Shown: positions 48,801 through 60,297, counted from the stretch's first letter. The stretch: DNA of 64,000 nt from Paraphysomonas bandaiensis (GCA_965644295.1 CBFFRP010000297.1:62001-126000); one strand, 5' to 3'. Numbers and translations: made by a program. Notes: a model not told the origin generated them from the sequence alone.

Positions 48801-50378
48801 GCGGACGAATGGAGAACAGCCAGACGAATAGAGAAGAAAGCTCTTTTACGAAGAGGCGTTTTGAAGATAGTACGTCGACCATCTGGGGTCAAATTAATCA
48901 GATGTAAGTATGTTCACAAACTCAAGCGTGACATACTAGGCAACATACAGAAGTATAAAGCTCGACTAGTCGCACTAGGAAATCTTCAGGAGAAAACTGA
49001 GGAGGAGCCATCTACATTTGCACCGGTCGTAAAAGGGATAACTATCAGGCTCGTGATTGCAATTGCTTTTATGTTCCATATGCATGTACACCAGCTTGAT
49101 GTCAGTTCTGCATTTTGTTATGCAAATTTAGATGAAGATGTCTACATGTACCCACCTCCAGATGAGGAGCTCAGCAATGGATGGTGCTTTAAACTCATCA
49201 AAGCACTATATGGTTTACGAGCCTCACCGCGTCAGTGGAATCGCCACATCGATAAATTCATAAAGTCAATGCAGTTTAGATCATGCGTGTTAGATACCTG
49301 CTTATATTATCGTTGGCACCAAGGCAAACTTACGTTATTACTCCTGTATGTAGATGACATCATTATCGCATCTGTGGATTTTGAATTCCTTGTTTTTGTC
49401 AAGAACAAGTTCTGCCAAACGTTTGAAATGAGGGACATGGGAGAGTGCCAAAGTTTCCTAAATATTCGAATCACGAGAGGCGAAGACTGGTTCAAACTAG
49501 ATCAATCGAAGTATGCGGAGAAAGTGATTCAGAAATTCAACCATGTCATGGGAAACAGTAGAAAGAATAAGGAAGCTCCGTTGCCATCAAATGCACAAGA
49601 ACTACTAGCTGCAGAACGGGAACTTACATCAGAACAGGAGGAATGGGTCTCAAAATTTCCGTATCGTAGTATTATTGGAGCAATCCTGTATCTCGCACTC
49701 CACACAAGACCAGATCTCGCCTATGCAATCGGACTACTATCGAGATACAGCAGTAATCCTACATACGCATCGTGTCGTTTAGCTATTCATTTATTGAAAT
49801 ATTTGAGAGGCACCACCAGCAAAGGAATCAAATTCAGTGGGAGTAAGTTTGATTTACATGTATTTAGTGATGCGGACTGGGCAGGTGATATACTAACGAG
49901 ACGTTCAACTACCGGTTATATTGTATTCTTATGTGCTGGAGCAATCGCATGGCAGTCCAAACTGCAGACTACAGTTGCAACTTCCAGTATGGAGTCCGAG
50001 TATATGGCAGAATATGCGGCCATGCAAGAACTGGTGTGGCTACGGGGGGTGTTACGAGAGCTAGGACTCGCATTGACGAAGCCAACCCCATTCTTCATGG
50101 ACAGCAAGAGTGCAAAAGATCTGTCAGAAAATCCAGTCTACCACAAAAGATCAAAACATATTCAGATAAAGTACCACTGGGTTCGGGAACACGTAAATGG
50201 AAGGTTTCCTACAGCCAGATTGATTCATGTATCGACTAAGGATATGGCGGCCGACATATTTACAAAAGCGTTATCTACAAAGCTCTTTAAACTCCATGAA
50301 GAAACTATCACAGGGGAAAAGAGGAGCATTTCAAATGAAGTTGAGAAGAATCAGAAGAAGCGGTTCAAGAAAGGTTAA
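45825..50378 (+). pseudogene. Copia B gag-pol, frameshifted and 5'-truncated
   Basis: One frame runs from VEQWIEDFE (45,825) through Gag, a zinc knuckle CRVCKSKNHRANEC, an additional C/H-rich motif (CTYCSKKGIIHNHNTEQC), the protease region (TYIDTCCSSSMF) and integrase, up to a stop at 48,184-48,186. RT and RNase H (LLLYVDDIIIAS, FSDADWAGD) continue in another frame from about 48,127 to 50,378. Comparison with element A shows about 55 bases missing near 48,126, between the ATDKNI and YAEIDALRV coding segments. The deletion breaks the frame. The gag start and PBS are also lost. Otherwise the protein is close to A but clearly another subfamily. Confidence 0.92.
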
Positions 50379-50544
50379 GGGTGTGTTTTTAGTGGGTAAG
50401 AATCCCACATAACTGTGTTACAGCGAAGTGTGATGTTCACAGTATCTTTATGAAGATTTTCACATCCGTTTTATCCTAAGATGACTAGATGATATATATA
50501 GCTGCAGTATAACGACGATTACTCGTTTCTACATTGAGGAGGAG

Positions 50545-50864
50545 TGTTGGAATACGTATGGTTCTCTAAGATAGTACTGTAGAATACGTTAAATACAATG
50601 TGAAAAACAGTAATACGTAGTCAATAGTCAAAGGTGCTATATAGCTATAACTGTGAAACTGAAGTATTATATCATGACGATTCAAGATACGGAAGTTGAG
50701 CAGTGGTTGACATGAACGAAATAATTTATCATGTTGTTGACATGTGTTACATGACAACACACACAATTGTGTATACAATCATAATAAAGTAATCTATCTA
50801 GTTTGACTAACTTAAACTTCTCTTACAACGATCTTAATCATCTGAAAATGGTCATTAGTCAACA
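50545..50864 (+). repeat. 3' LTR of copia B
   Basis: 320 bp, from TGTTGGAATACGTATGG to GGTCATTAGTCAACA, followed by the GTAGG target duplication at 50,865-50,869. Confidence 0.94.
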
Positions 50865-51270
50865 GTAGGATATGAGAATTTGTGCTGTTAGTTACATCTA
50901 CTGCTTGTTTGTACTGGTTTTCATCTAGCTACATATGTGGTGCAGATTTTAGACGCCTAATGCTAATAATAAGACAGTCATATAAGACTTTGATAACCTT
51001 ATGTTACATCGTAAACACTCCAATCCATAATCTTTTGGATTTAGAACTAAAAGAAGTGCATTTAGGACATGTAATAGCTAGTTGAACACCTAGATCGAAA
51101 TTACTCTCAGGGTAGAGTTAACTTTCAAGTATTTTCAATCAAATAGTGTACCTCATAACAAAAAAAATATTTCACACTATGAAAAATAATTGAGTAAAAA
51201 TCTAGTGAAACATAATTACATCGTAGATCATGAATATCCACAATAGTGCAGCCAGTGAAGAAAGCCATTA

Positions 51271-53775
51271 TTAGTCTCCGAAAACTTCCATCAGCACCTT
51301 GAACTACAATTGATTACAACATATTCCCTAAAAACAAGCTCATAAATACCTCAGGAAACCTTGATGCCATATGAGGAAGACGATGACAATAGGCCCTTAA
51401 AAAGAAAACAAAACTTATTCGGATATATGTAACACAGCAAGAACCCACCTGAATAGCACAGTGTCGATCTTGGATATAAAGAAAGTGTATTAAAAATAGC
51501 TTTGAAACTCAAATGTCAATACATACCAATTCTGTGCAAGAGGTTGACGCCACAACTTCTTTAAGAGAGGTCTACAAAATACTTAGTGTAACCAATTAAA
51601 AGGGTACTACTTACATCAACCGCTAAGGTCTCTTCCATCTTCAACAGCAATCTGCAGCTCATGCGAACAGCTTCTGTGAGTTGACTATTGATCAAGTGCT
51701 GAGCCCGACTAACTCGCCCACAGGGGGATGTTTCTTCAAGGACGTTTAAACATCTGAAGCACGTAATCACTATGACTGCAACAGCCTGAGAAGTATGAGG
51801 CATGATAATAATAGCAACCGCTTAGAGTATGTACCTCATTTGGGACAGAACTTCCTGTACATGACTGTGTACCACACAAAAAATCTAGAGCGCACATCCC
51901 ATGACTGTCGATTAGCGTAAAAAACACACCAAGGATTTGAACCAGCAGGTTGACAGAGTGCACAGAGAGAATTCTGGCGCGGCAAATAGACTCTAGCAAT
52001 GCCACCAAGGTAGGGCCGGTAGCTTTACCGGAGGTCATCGGCGTGCCCTTCGTGATGGCAAGAAATAACCTAAACTAGAGAGTCAAAAAATTAATTGGTC
52101 CTAACGACCATACCTCTTATCTGAAGCAAGCAACGCGCCAAAAGACCGTAGCACACGCGACTTATGAGCTGGAGAGAGCAGCTCGCAATCACATAGGAGA
52201 GCATCCGATAGAATACTAGTCTTAGGATCTGTTGTCAGAAGTTGCACAACACTGTGCAGACCCACTGAACCAAACGCTTGAGAAGAGTAACAATAAAATT
52301 GACAGAGCTGCAGCGTACCTTCACAGACACACGTAATTGTATCCGAAACAGCAGCCAATATTACTTTGTGCGACAACAACACTCCTGTGCGGTATGCATC
52401 AGCAAGAATATCTGCCATGTGTCGTACACAGATACGGTTAAGGCATTCCCACTGATACAACGAAGAATAGGTGAATGAAAAGGAGTCAACTCTGACACCA
52501 GCGTCGCCTCCACGCTTTCGTTTCCGACGTGATTGTAAATTTCCGACTTCGCAACTTTCCAGAAGTCGCAGCAGCCCAACCATTAGAAGCAGTCCCACCG
52601 CGAGGCTATCTAGCGTTCTGCTCTCAGTTGACAACTCAAGAAGAGAGCGGCATATATCGCAGAGATCAAGAACCAGACTTGCCAATAAATTTCTTGGCGG
52701 AGAGCAACGCTTTTCAACCTGAAATAGGTAAGGCATTAACAGTGTACCCTCTGTTACAATTGAACACCTCTCGCAGAGTTCCGACAAACCCAGTAAGAAG
52801 CCTACTGGTGGCCGCTACACCTTGTTCAAATGCATCCGAATGTCCATTCTCGATGGAGCGTGTACACGCCGGTCGACATACTGATTGGTCACCTACATAT
52901 TGTGACTACAAAACGACAGACTTTTATAAGGAAAGGAAAAACCTGCCGGTAAGAGGTAATACTTGTGCATTTGCGCACGCTGCTCTTTGACCAAATGGGC
53001 CCACTCAGCAGGTGGTGGTTGCTAACATTTGGAATTCAAAGAAACAGAATGAGAAATGTTGGTGTTGAAACATAGCTGTAACGGTATAACCTGGCGTCGT
53101 TGCGGCTGAGTAATTGTCGCACATGTATCCTCATCTCGATGCGACAATGCCGTCACAAGAGCACATAAATGGGGAACCATTTCAGTACACAAGTACATCA
53201 ACCGCCGGTCCGAGTCACGCGCAGATGATCGGGATAGATCTACCGGACCGGGAATAATATCCGTCTGCGTCTCGGAAGACCTGACATCCTTGACAACATG
53301 CCGCGACGAAGAATCCAGTGAGTCTTGTTTATCTTTAATTAAGGCACTGTGACTCTGGCGTATACTTTTCATTTCTCTCCGAATGTCCTTCAACTCTTCA
53401 TTCTGAGTGTCTTAAATATTCATGCTATACTGTGTGACAGTAAGACATACCTTCATATTTACAATAGATTTCAAGTGGTCCACTTCTTTCTCTGCTTTAT
53501 TCTTAGCTTCCACCTCAATAGCGATGATAGATGCCCTCATGTCAAATAGTTCATCCTCTGCCTAATAAATACACTGCATCATATATATATAATTGATTAG
53601 AGTACTGAGGAGATCTTACCTTTGTATGGAGGTGTTTCAAACGATCCCGCTCTTGAAGCAAAGAATTTACTGCCTGTAAAGCCTGTAATATAAGTCATAG
53701 TGAGATATATGTATGTAAACATAGTATCTTATATATAATATATATCTGTACCTCATCCAGAGTATTCAACTGCAT
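51271..53775 (-). CDS. Coiled-coil plus helical-repeat protein, family not recognised
   Basis: About thirteen exons on the minus strand from MQLNTLDE (53,775) to ...EFKVLMEVFGD and TAA (51,271-51,273), with GT-AG introns mostly of 45-70 nt. The N-terminal 110 residues form a coiled coil (LLQERDRLKHLHTK, IEVEAKNKAEKEVDHLKSIV and ELKDIRREMKSIRQ), followed by a Ser/Asp-rich linker. The remaining 450 or so residues are hydrophobic helices resembling ARM/HEAT repeats (LASLVLDLCDICRSLLEL, LAVGLLLMVGLLRLLESCE and VALLESICRARILS). An N-terminal coiled coil followed by HEAT-like helices is the layout of ATRIP, the ATR partner, but no diagnostic motif was seen and this remains a guess. Its 3' half is duplicated at 44,355-45,824. 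Copia B is inserted about 400 bases beyond its stop codon. Confidence 0.7.
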
Positions 53776-54246
53776 TAAACACACAATACAGATCGAATCA
53801 ACTTGATTGATATGATATTAAGTGATATGATGTCTCTTCTATGTTTCTGTGATAGCTGCTATATATATCCAGTTCATAAGTGCGTGTCTCTCTATATATA
53901 CCTCAATACACACTCATTGAAGTCCTTCAGAGAAGTTTAAAATTAGAGGAGTTTGAAGTCTATCAATACTCGGTAGGGAGATATATACAGAGAAATACAC
54001 TCCTACCTCATACATACCTCATACCTCTATATGTATGTACTGTAGGTACGTATGTAGGCAGTATACAATGTGTATGTGTATGTATGTACTATAGGTAGGT
54101 AGGTACGTATGTACTGCAGTATGTGGATATGTGTTGCTTCCACAGCCATTGCACACAATTCTCACTCTTCCACACAAGATAAGTGGGTTGAGATATTATA
54201 AACTTACACTACTTCAGTTTTTCTAGCATATTTAATCGCTGAGGCA
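53776..54246. promoter_or_regulatory. Divergent intergenic region (helical-repeat gene / BCCIP) with GTAT repeats
   Basis: No gene seen. From 54,029 to 54,126 it is packed with TATGTATGTACTGTAGGTACG, GTAGGTAGGTAGGTACG and GTACTGCAGTATG motifs. Both flanking genes are transcribed outward. Confidence 0.6.
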
Positions 54247-55343
54247 ATGGGTCAGAAACGCCGTCGTCCACTAAGAGAAAGCAAGGCTTCAAAGGGACCC
54301 AGGACTGATGACAGTCATATGGAGAGCTCAAGCTCAAAAATGAATGTGGAACACAGTAGTGATGAAAGTGGAAGTGAGAGTGACGGAGATATTGTATTGG
54401 ATGGTGAAATGGGAAGTGAGCAATTGTCTATGACGTTTGAGTTTAATGACATGCAAGACGAGTACGGCGATGGCGTCGCGAAGATGTTATCATTTTTGTT
54501 GCCTCATTCCCAAGCTCGGGAACTGGGAGAGTTTGTAGCGTGCCAAGGTGCTGACCATTCAATGATATGATATGTTTTTTGGTCACGCAGTTTATTCAGG
54601 TGAAGTTGGAACCGCTGTCGTTTGTGAAGAAGGGGACGACGTATTCGCCTATGCTACCGTAGTACCATTACCTAAACTGCAGGTATTGCAAGACGCAACA
54701 GCTATGTACTTTCACCTCGCTTGAACTTATTTTTTTATTCAAGTCTTCCTGCGAACCTATGGGCCGACTTCTGGAGGAGGTGCTGGGTGCGGTTAGTGGA
54801 CTAGGGTCAAGATGTGAGGGTGCAGATGAACTCATATCTTGTGTGTCTAGTACACGCTCCTCGCAGACTGGTATGCATCATATGTTTGTAAAGTTAGTAT
54901 CTTATATTGCGTTTGCAGGTGTTTACCTCCATGGTCGGTACCTGAATTTGCCACTGCAGTTGGTGGAGCCGCTTCACCAGAATCTGTATGATGACATTAA
55001 GTGGGCCGCGTCGGGTTCCACGACTACAACAAATGAAAGTACTGATACTGCTGATGCAGACGTCGCTGTCCCGTCTGGGGAATTCGCATCTATATCCATG
55101 TTACTAATGATTGTGGAGTGCTCGTTGGCGGATGCACAACAGATTAAGCAGGGATCATGTGTGAGTGTTACTGGCAGCAGCTCGTTGGTCTTCTCTAACT
55201 TTGAGGATGATATTTTCTTTGAAGAAGCTGTCTGTGCTGTACTAATGCGCCCCACAATGTCATCTAAACAAGTATGTGTCATGCTCATTCCTTTGGCGAG
55301 TATGCCCGGTTGTATAAGTAAAATAGGTTCCTTGGTACAGTAG
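54247..55343 (+). CDS. BCCIP: BCCIP / Bcp1-family protein
   Basis: Bcp1/BCCIP is a nuclear protein that chaperones ribosomal protein uL14; in animals it also binds BRCA2 and p21 (family knowledge). Four exons: 54,247-54,547, 54,591-54,682, 54,744-54,870 and 54,919-55,343. The start is basic (MGQKRRRPLRESKASKG), followed by an acidic stretch (SSDESGSESDGDIVLDG) and the family's FEFNDMQDEYGDGVAKML. Later come GVYLHGRYLNLPLQLVEPL, LVFSNFEDDIFFEEAVCAV and VCVMLIPL, which match the conserved INxPxQ, F.N.EEE.F and VMLIP blocks. It is about 315 residues, the normal size. The GTATGT inside the last exon is not used as a splice site, because reading on gives the conserved VMLIP. Confidence 0.88.
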
Positions 55344-56026
55344 CCTGATAACGAATATTAATATTAAAGAGATGAATATTGTGAGATAAATTTCTACATT
55401 CCGGGGGGGCTTTTTTTTCAATCGAACTATTCCATTGATATCTACCAAGGCTGTGTATCTATTCATTGGAACACAAAGTGGCAGCCCTGACACCTACGGG
55501 ATTTCACGACGATCTAACTCAATCAGTACCCACAACCTAGTAGGGTAATGTACAGAACTGGTATTACTTGCGCTCAAAGGTTACAATAAAGCTCTCCTAA
55601 CAATAGGTTATGCATGCCTGATAAGATAATGTCATAGTAACAGCGTAACAGCTTGTTGCTAGAAGTACACTTTCTGATCTAGTAGTTGCTAGTAGTGCGG
55701 AATATCAGAGAACGTAATATGTAACAGATATATAATATATATACTGTCCTTATTCCTTTAAGTACTTGAACAAATTACAACCGCGTCTGGGTAAAAACTC
55801 ACTTTCAAAGCAATAATTGATTAAAAGTTATTGATCTTAGTACTAATAATTGCAATTATAATTGGCTATGTACAGCTTACAGCACCAACAGTGCGTTATG
55901 CATAGATGATGCATAGGTCTGATTACAGTTATATACAATAAAAATCCAAACATATATTAACAATAGGCTGTAAATAGCTTATGACAATAATCCTGAATTA
56001 ACAGCGTTTTCTAGGTGTGATTGTTC
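55344..56026. other. Convergent intergenic region, no gene seen
   Basis: AT-rich DNA between BCCIP and ARMT1. It holds an AATAATTGCAATTATAATTGG phrase at 55,848-55,865 that resembles the subterminal DNA of the hAT elements, but no TIR. Confidence 0.45.
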
Positions 56027-57424
56027 TTAGTTAGCTTCAAAGGGATCAAAATACTGCACCACTGCGTATTTTCCTGATACCATCCAATTGCTTTCTTTCT
56101 TTGCAACATCATCACTGATCTCAGCGGGTATTCCGCATGCCACCTCTGATTTCAAGGCCCGCAACGCACATAGTGGTGTATCGGAATAGCCTACAATTCT
56201 TGAGAATGGTGTGCAATATGGCCAGAGCCTGTCATCAAGAAGTCTGCGGTAATTAGCATCTCCCTAAATCAAGCTTGTTACTACAACATACCGACTTTCT
56301 GAAATTAAATACCTTGACAATTACAAGTTGACTACCGGAGAGAAGATCACGCACTCGTGGTGGCATATCTTTAAAGCCGGTCGGTTGACACCAAAAACCG
56401 TCTTCGGCGAACACAAACCGCCCTGCCAGTAGATGCTCCCTCCAGAGCTGTCCCATTGCATGTGCATGTTGTTGGGTATCCATCTCAGCAGAGGACCCAC
56501 ACAAGAGAGCAACTGTTTGTTCACAATCCTCCGAAGTGGCATCAGAGACAAATGTTGGGTGAGCTTTAGTTCGAAATATCACACGCGATGCCGCGCCTAC
56601 GGAAAGCAAAATATGACCTAAAAACAAGTCACTCAAAAGCTCACAGCCAGCGTTGTCGACTATAATATTGACGATGAGATCATCACCAGTATGATCATTC
56701 GGTATAGATCTAACTGCTAGATACTCAGTGACAGCTTCTAAATGGTTGTCCAGAATACTAGGCAGAGTCTCATAAACGCTACCCAATGCAAGTGAGAAAC
56801 TCGGATCATGTGCATGTGAAGAAGTTGGTGCAGTATCCATGTCTGCAGGCCAAAGACTCAGATCATTTCGATTTCCCCACAACGATGTTAATATCCCAAA
56901 AGAGATGCACTCCCGCACAGTAGCTGCTGATTGGGATGCAGTGGACCACACGTGCGCTAGGTTTTCAAAATCTCTCAAAGACGACGTCAATCCATTCAGT
57001 TTCTGTTGCTTGAAAGGGTCGAATGAAGTTGAAAAATAATCAACAGCATCCACTACTCGCCTGTAAAAATAAAATTCCGACACTATCCATGGTGCATCTA
57101 ACCAATTACGTTCTGTACAAGAAATATTATGAAGTATATCCTGCCACTCGTTGTGATCTACAGATGACTCTTCAAAACCACTGAGGGAACCTGCACTACC
57201 GCTCTCTAATGAACTCTTCAATACAGCCAATCTATCCAGATACTCTCGTTTCTCAGGCGCACGACTCTGGCATTCATGTACTATCCGAGGATATATTTCT
57301 ACTTAAATCTCAGCATATACCCCCACGATATGCCATGTTACTAACCTTCAATAATTCTTCTAGTCATAGTGTCATGAGCCCATGTTCCAGGCACATTAGA
57401 CTTGATCTTATCTGGTAATGTCAT
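56027..57424 (-). CDS. ARMT1: Damage-control phosphatase ARMT1 (DUF89 family)
   Basis: Metal-dependent phosphatase family that removes harmful sugar phosphates such as fructose-1-phosphate; the human member was also described as a carboxyl methyltransferase. Three exons: 57,424-57,346, 57,298-56,313 and 56,263-56,027, with introns of 47 and 49 nt. The start MTLPDKIKSNVPGTWAHDTM is the usual acceptor-like N-terminus (G-T-W-A/S). Next come NWLDAPWIVSEFYFYRR and the active-site segment VNIIVDNAGCELLSDLFLG, with the metal-binding Asp-Asn. VIFRTKAHPTFVSDAT and LVIVKGDANYRRLLDD follow; the GDANYR motif is only seen after splicing. The end, WMVSGKYAVVQYFDPF, is also conserved. It is about 433 residues, as expected, and all key motifs are intact. 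Confidence 0.93.
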
Positions 57425-58189
57425 GTGTATTATGTACCAAGCCGTCGAGAATAATCTAAATAGTGCTTATCAGGCATATTGTTCCTGTAATCCATATAAG
57501 AGTGATACGACTCTGTACAAGTCGCTCGCAGGCATTTTTGGATGAAGGGACCAAAAAGGAATTCTTACAACTTTCGTTTTTACAAAATAGATTCTATATA
57601 CAAAAATGCATACGTCTATATGTACAAAAATCTCTGTTTGAGTAAAAATGACGTGTTGATATCAGACCTACTGGCTGTATCATATGTTAAGATATCCTAA
57701 GTGTTGTGGTGTTAACACCAGTCGTTTCTGGATAAGAGCTCATATGTAATGGTATCATAATTTGACTACCCACTGTTCATCACAATGACAACAGTAATTA
57801 CCCTAATGTGGAGCGGGGAAGGTAAATAAAGCAAGAGGAATATTGTCCTCCCTGGAGCGGCTATCAATGCGGAAAGGATTCACTGAATCCTCTAAGCTGA
57901 CAGCAAACTCTACAAAAATATACGCTCTGCTACTTCATGTACACAGTATACAGTACATGTACAGCGATACTCTGCTGTCGATTGGCATTTTTTGCTTATA
58001 TAGATTTTTCCAGGAGCATTAGTCTAAGAATATATACTCTGTATCTCTGTATTAGCAATATCACCAATTAAGTCCCAATATCTGGATGTTATGCATCTGC
58101 TGTAAGCAAGTGGCCCCACCCTCTTTCATTTCTTTGATTGGACTTGGACTTCTACCTCATGAGAGAAATGCAATAACAAATTATTCAAT
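57425..58189. other. Intergenic region with a possible structured RNA
   Basis: No gene seen. Two perfect small stem-loops lie close together: GAGGA-ATATTG-TCCTC at 57,835-57,850 and AGGATTC-ACT-GAATCCT at 57,875-57,891. The surrounding 57,815-57,905 is less AT-rich than the rest. This might be a small RNA but could also be chance. Confidence 0.25.
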
Positions 58190-58575
58190 AGAAATATTAA
58201 AATATTTTTGCTCAATGAAGAAGATGATGATGACAATGAGGGCCTAGTTCAGAACGTCAACACAGCTCAACGTTTGATTGGCGGTAACAGGCAGCAGAAG
58301 TGAGCACGTCTTAACACCGCACCATGAAGCACTTGCATGCCACAGTCAATAAATTTGAAATATTATTTAGAATAGTTAAGATTGATATGACTCATTTGTG
58401 CAAGAGTATTACTCCTTCATATTTAGAATTGCTCATGTTTTAGCGCTTGAACCGTCGCCTTTGTAATTAAATGACAGTTGCGCGCAAGCTATATTGTCAG
58501 TTAGTGTAATTGCAACTATAATTGACTTAACACTCGACAATTAATTGACATTATATTGTTACGCATCCCTTGTAG
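58190..58575 (+). pseudogene. hAT transposase remnant, same family as 35,597-36,931
   Basis: On the plus strand one frame reads IFLLNEEDDDDNEGLVQN followed by AQRLIGGNRQQK and a stop. After frame changes, MKHLHATVNKFEILFRIVKI and MTHLCKSITPSYLELLMF follow. These match the C-terminal region of the transposase in the other element. The 3' untranslated DNA (TTGAACCGTCGCC, then AATTGCAACTATAATTGAC) also matches its terminus in inverse orientation, ending near GTTACGCATCCCTTG. Stops and frameshifts make it dead. Confidence 0.85.
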
Positions 58576-58808
58576 TTTATATTTGGCTACAAGGAGTTTA
58601 CCTGTCAATTGGCAGATATGGGGTAAAGTAAAAATACCATTCATAGTAAAACGTAAACGCTAGTAACAAAAGTAGTTGTTTATTGTTAATTACTGGATAT
58701 ATAGGAGACCAACACTCAACACTATATTCCAAAACCAACTGACTTATGAATGATACTTCAAGAAAGTCAGAGTTTCGAATAGTTTTGTCAGTGAAACGAG
58801 GCCATGGA

Positions 58809-59435
58809 TTATGAGCTGTAATTGCTGAATTCATAACTCGTGGGTGCATGGGCGCCCCCGGAAGCCCGAAGCTTCTGGATGATGAGTTCCTCAGTCAATT
58901 CATCTGGGGACTCAATCTGATGGCATAATAATACGTTACTTTAGAAATAGACTAAGCTGTATATACGTACTTCAAAATCAATGTGCGCATCTATGACTTG
59001 TTTGATGGCACCCTTGTGTCCGCCAGCCCTGGCACGTTTCATGGTAGATACCCCTTCGACCGGAAGGTATTTAACAAAAATAAATTTTGGGCGGCGGGAT
59101 ATTGTGTTGCCACGGTCGTCCACACCTACCACTTTGAAAGCTCCCCACACGATATCATTTGAAGGAAGGTTACTGATGAACTCAGGCATGCCACCCTCTC
59201 CTTCGCTCACAAACTGCAGTCGGAATTAATAGATGTGACTGTTCTAATTATGTGCATACCTGCAGTTTGTTGCTACTTCCCTCAGGGTACCCACACATTA
59301 TCCAGCTGATGGGACATGTATCTGAGGTCAAACGGTTCCAGGCATTCGACACCTCGTCATCAATAGCAAGCTAGAAATAAAAAACAGATCAGAAATGCAA
59401 AATCAATTAAAATATAATACATTTCATACCGACAT
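58809..59435 (-). CDS. Coactosin-like ADF-homology actin-binding protein
   Basis: Binds F-actin and counters capping in animal and amoebozoan coactosins (family knowledge). Four exons on the minus strand: a 6-nt first exon ATGTCG (59,435-59,430), then one coding LAIDDEVSNAWNRLTSDTCP and WIMCGYPEGSSNKLQ, then FVSEGEGGMPEFISNLPSND through IDAHIDFE, then the C-terminal IESPDELTEELIIQKLRASG. The KFIFVKYLPVEGVSTMKRAR stretch, with the basic KRAR helix, corresponds to the actin-binding helix of ADF-H domains, and GGxxEFISNL is typical of coactosins. It is about 150 residues, normal for the family. The 6-nt first exon is inferred from the lack of another in-frame ATG near the start of the fold. Confidence 0.85.
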
Positions 59436-60297
59436 GTCCGCAAACAATAAATGTGGATAAAAATCTGTGTTGTGAGTTTGTTAATGCTGTTTAATCACTT
59501 GCATTGGCGGCAAAAGTGTATGAAGCAGTTGCAAACATCCCCATTTTTTGCTTGCTGGTCAATGCAACACCCACCACCCTCTATATCCTATAGGGGTATA
59601 CGTATATCGTATCCTTGTGAGGATATCTTAAAAATTGGCGACGTAGGCATGCATCAGACTACAGCAGACTACGAACTGTATTTACAATCTTATATGGTTG
59701 TTGTAAAAATTGAGTGTTGAGTAATTAGCATGTTTGATAAGGAACTTTTCAATATAGATATTTGTTGATTGGCACTGGAGTTTTAATTGTATTACCTTGA
59801 TTATCGAGCGGTAAGGTATTGTAATTAGGTAGACAAATTAACATAGACTTTCCACCATACAATTCATCGATATGAGCTGCAATGTAAAAATTGTTTTTCT
59901 GGGGGGTAAAATTGTCAAAAACATACCCATACACTATTTTTTTGGTGACATTTTTTCCTCTGGCATGAGATATTTTTGGTATTTTAGTACACACAGCGTT
60001 CTTCATACTGTACAGTCGTGTACTTGTATTCCACTGAAAATGAAGAGTACAGTGGTGCCATACAGTCATCATACAGCAGTACTTATATGTATAATGACAC
60101 CAGCCTGTCCTCTGGTGATCTTCTATTGTTAAGTTATCAAATAGATGAGCAAATTACAGTGGTTTTAATTATATTAATGCCGTTAATATCATATCGAAGC
60201 CTCTTCTAGTATCACTATCGCAAGGATATTGATTACGGCAGGCTAGTAACATACATATCGTGCAGCTCCTGCCACTACACTATACTATTGAACAGCA
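59436..60297. promoter_or_regulatory. Divergent intergenic region (coactosin / glucan synthase)
   Basis: No certain gene. GTATACGTATATCGTATCC lies near 59,595 and CATACAGCAGTACTTATATG near 60,070, again a TACAGCAGTA motif. A 63-codon open frame at 60,018-60,209 (YSTENEEYSGAIQSSYSSTY, then a hydrophobic stretch) could be an extra 5' exon of the glucan synthase, but no good splice donor was found. Confidence 0.45.

Larger units (their letters stand above)
38575..50864 (+). mobile_element. Copia element B (outer, defective), with element A nested in its 5' LTR
   Basis: Its 5' LTR is split: 38,575-38,601, then element A, then 44,057-44,354. The 3' LTR is 50,545-50,864 (320 bp, TGTTGGAATACG...GTCAACA). 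After removal of A the two LTRs appear identical. Instead of a primer-binding site, the 5' LTR is followed by 1470 bp copied from the host DNA that lies right of the 3' LTR (44,355-45,824). The gag frame resumes at 45,825. A GAGGAGGAG polypurine tract precedes the 3' LTR. The missing PBS and the broken pol make it non-autonomous. Confidence 0.92.
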
